DNA from: Halomonas sp. M4R1S46
Lineage (GTDB): Bacteria; Pseudomonadota; Gammaproteobacteria; Pseudomonadales; Halomonadaceae
Length of the DNA stretch: 64,000 nt
Reading direction: 5' to 3'
NCBI RefSeq assembly: GCF_025725685.1
Contig: NZ_CP107008.1
Location: forward strand, 2,604,001 to 2,668,000
Shown here: positions 63,523-64,000 of the stretch, one piece after another
Numbering within the stretch: the first letter of the stretch is position 1
How the letters are laid out: every line of letters begins with the position of its first letter
The notes under the pieces: model-generated
Database searches by the model: none
Told to the model about the DNA's origin: nothing
What the model saw: only the letters and a program-made list of their open reading frames with translations
Program-made: the position numbers and the translations under genes

Positions 63523-63954
63523 ATGAGCACCGCCATACGCATCGAGGTCGGTGACTGGAAGACCCTGGGCGAAGCCGCCTCCGAGATCCGCCGCCGGGTC
63601 TTTATCGAGGAGCAACGGGTCCCCCGGGACGAGGAGTGGGATGGCCGCGACCCGGGCTGCGTGCACTTCCTGGCCTGGCACGACGGCGTCGCCGTGGGCA
63701 CCGCCCGGCTGCTGCCCGATGGCCATATCGGCCGGGTCGCCGTGCTGGAAGCGGCCCGCGGCCTGGGCATCGGCGTGGCCCTGATGGAGGCGGCCATCGA
63801 GGCCGCCCGCCGCCGGGGCTTCGAGCGAGTGGAGCTCGCCGCCCAGACCCATGCCCTCGCCTTCTACGAGCGGCTGGGCTTTCGGGCCGAGGGCGAGGTC
63901 TTTCTCGATGCCGGCATCCCGCATCGCAACATGGTCCGTCGGCTGAGCGACTGA
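63523..63954 (+). CDS. GNAT family N-acetyltransferase
   Basis: 143 residues from the ATG at 63523, with GAGGAGG upstream, four bases after the roxA stop. ElaA/YjcF-type GNAT: RRRVFIEEQRVPRDEEWDGR near 24-43 and the acetyl-CoA loop RVAVLEAARGLGIGVALMEA. Substrate unknown. Probably co-transcribed with roxA. After it, 63955-64000 shows nothing. Confidence 0.88.
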   Translation: MSTAIRIEVGDWKTLGEAASEIRRRVFIEEQRVPRDEEWDGRDPGCVHFLAWHDGVAVGTARLLPDGHIGRVAVLEAARGLGIGVALMEAAIEAARRRGFERVELAAQTHALAFYERLGFRAEGEVFLDAGIPHRNMVRRLSD

Positions 63955-64000
63955 GACCTCCCACCATCCCGCCCGGGGAAACCCGACTACAAGAAAAGCC

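Overview
The window is high-GC DNA with dense, short-spaced operons, strong Shine-Dalgarno sites and gammaproteobacterial gene orders (icd facing rluE-nudJ-mnmA-hflD-purB; aat-bpt-infA facing clpS-clpA). A NAD-dependent glutamate dehydrogenase of the 1600-residue class, QueF, RoxA, RarA and Rmf also fit. Gene content and codon style suggest a halophilic or marine gammaproteobacterium near Halomonas. That assignment is inference, since there is no rRNA here.

Layout. 1-6400 (minus strand): most of a Tad/Flp pilus operon (flp, prepilin peptidase, AAA+ ATPase, cpaB, cpaC secretin, a small lipoprotein, cpaE, and the first codons of the next gene, probably the cpaF/tadA motor). 6701-10914: an RND efflux adaptor and pump. 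10933-15851: a VOC protein, a SpoIIAA-like protein, a small cysteine protein, a translationally coupled pair (predicted haem-binding ectodomain protein plus a membrane partner) and a TVP38-type membrane protein. 16080-18801: a copper P-type ATPase behind a CueR-like 20-bp-spacer promoter, with a DUF2933-like small protein. 19154-24309 (minus strand): tRNA-Ser, a YiiD-like thioesterase, a nitroreductase, queF, an ABC-2 exporter, then three tandem tRNA-Glu/tRNA-Gly pairs with tRNA scars. 24487-33138: msrB, a YlqF GTPase, alaA, htpX (with a sigma32-like promoter), pdxB, a WGR protein, a glutaredoxin-like protein, rlmL (with a duplicated 3' end) and rmf. 33221-45245: pyrD, mgtE, gdh, trmA, murI, a hemerythrin-like protein and rarA. 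45247-47210: a decayed divergent pair, a frameshifted MocR-type regulator and half of an MFS transporter. 47270-57485: lolA, ftsK, aat, bpt, infA, clpA, clpS and icd. 57604-63954: rluE, nudJ, mnmA, hflD, purB, roxA and a GNAT acetyltransferase.

How the genes work together. The minus-strand pilus block can make one assembly system. aat, bpt, clpS and clpA together supply N-degron tagging and recognition. nudJ, mnmA, rluE, trmA, rlmL, roxA, rmf and ylqF concern tRNA or ribosome modification, assembly and hibernation. copA and the DUF2933-like protein form a copper-response unit.

Most unusual pattern. Heptanucleotide arrays matching NNNRRGC (R = purine) lie at the 3' ends of htpX, pdxB, the glutaredoxin-like gene, nudJ and purB, always on the sense strand of the upstream gene. 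At htpX, pdxB and purB the stop codon itself occupies positions 3-5 of an in-register unit. I know of no description of such stop-anchored arrays, but could not search for one.
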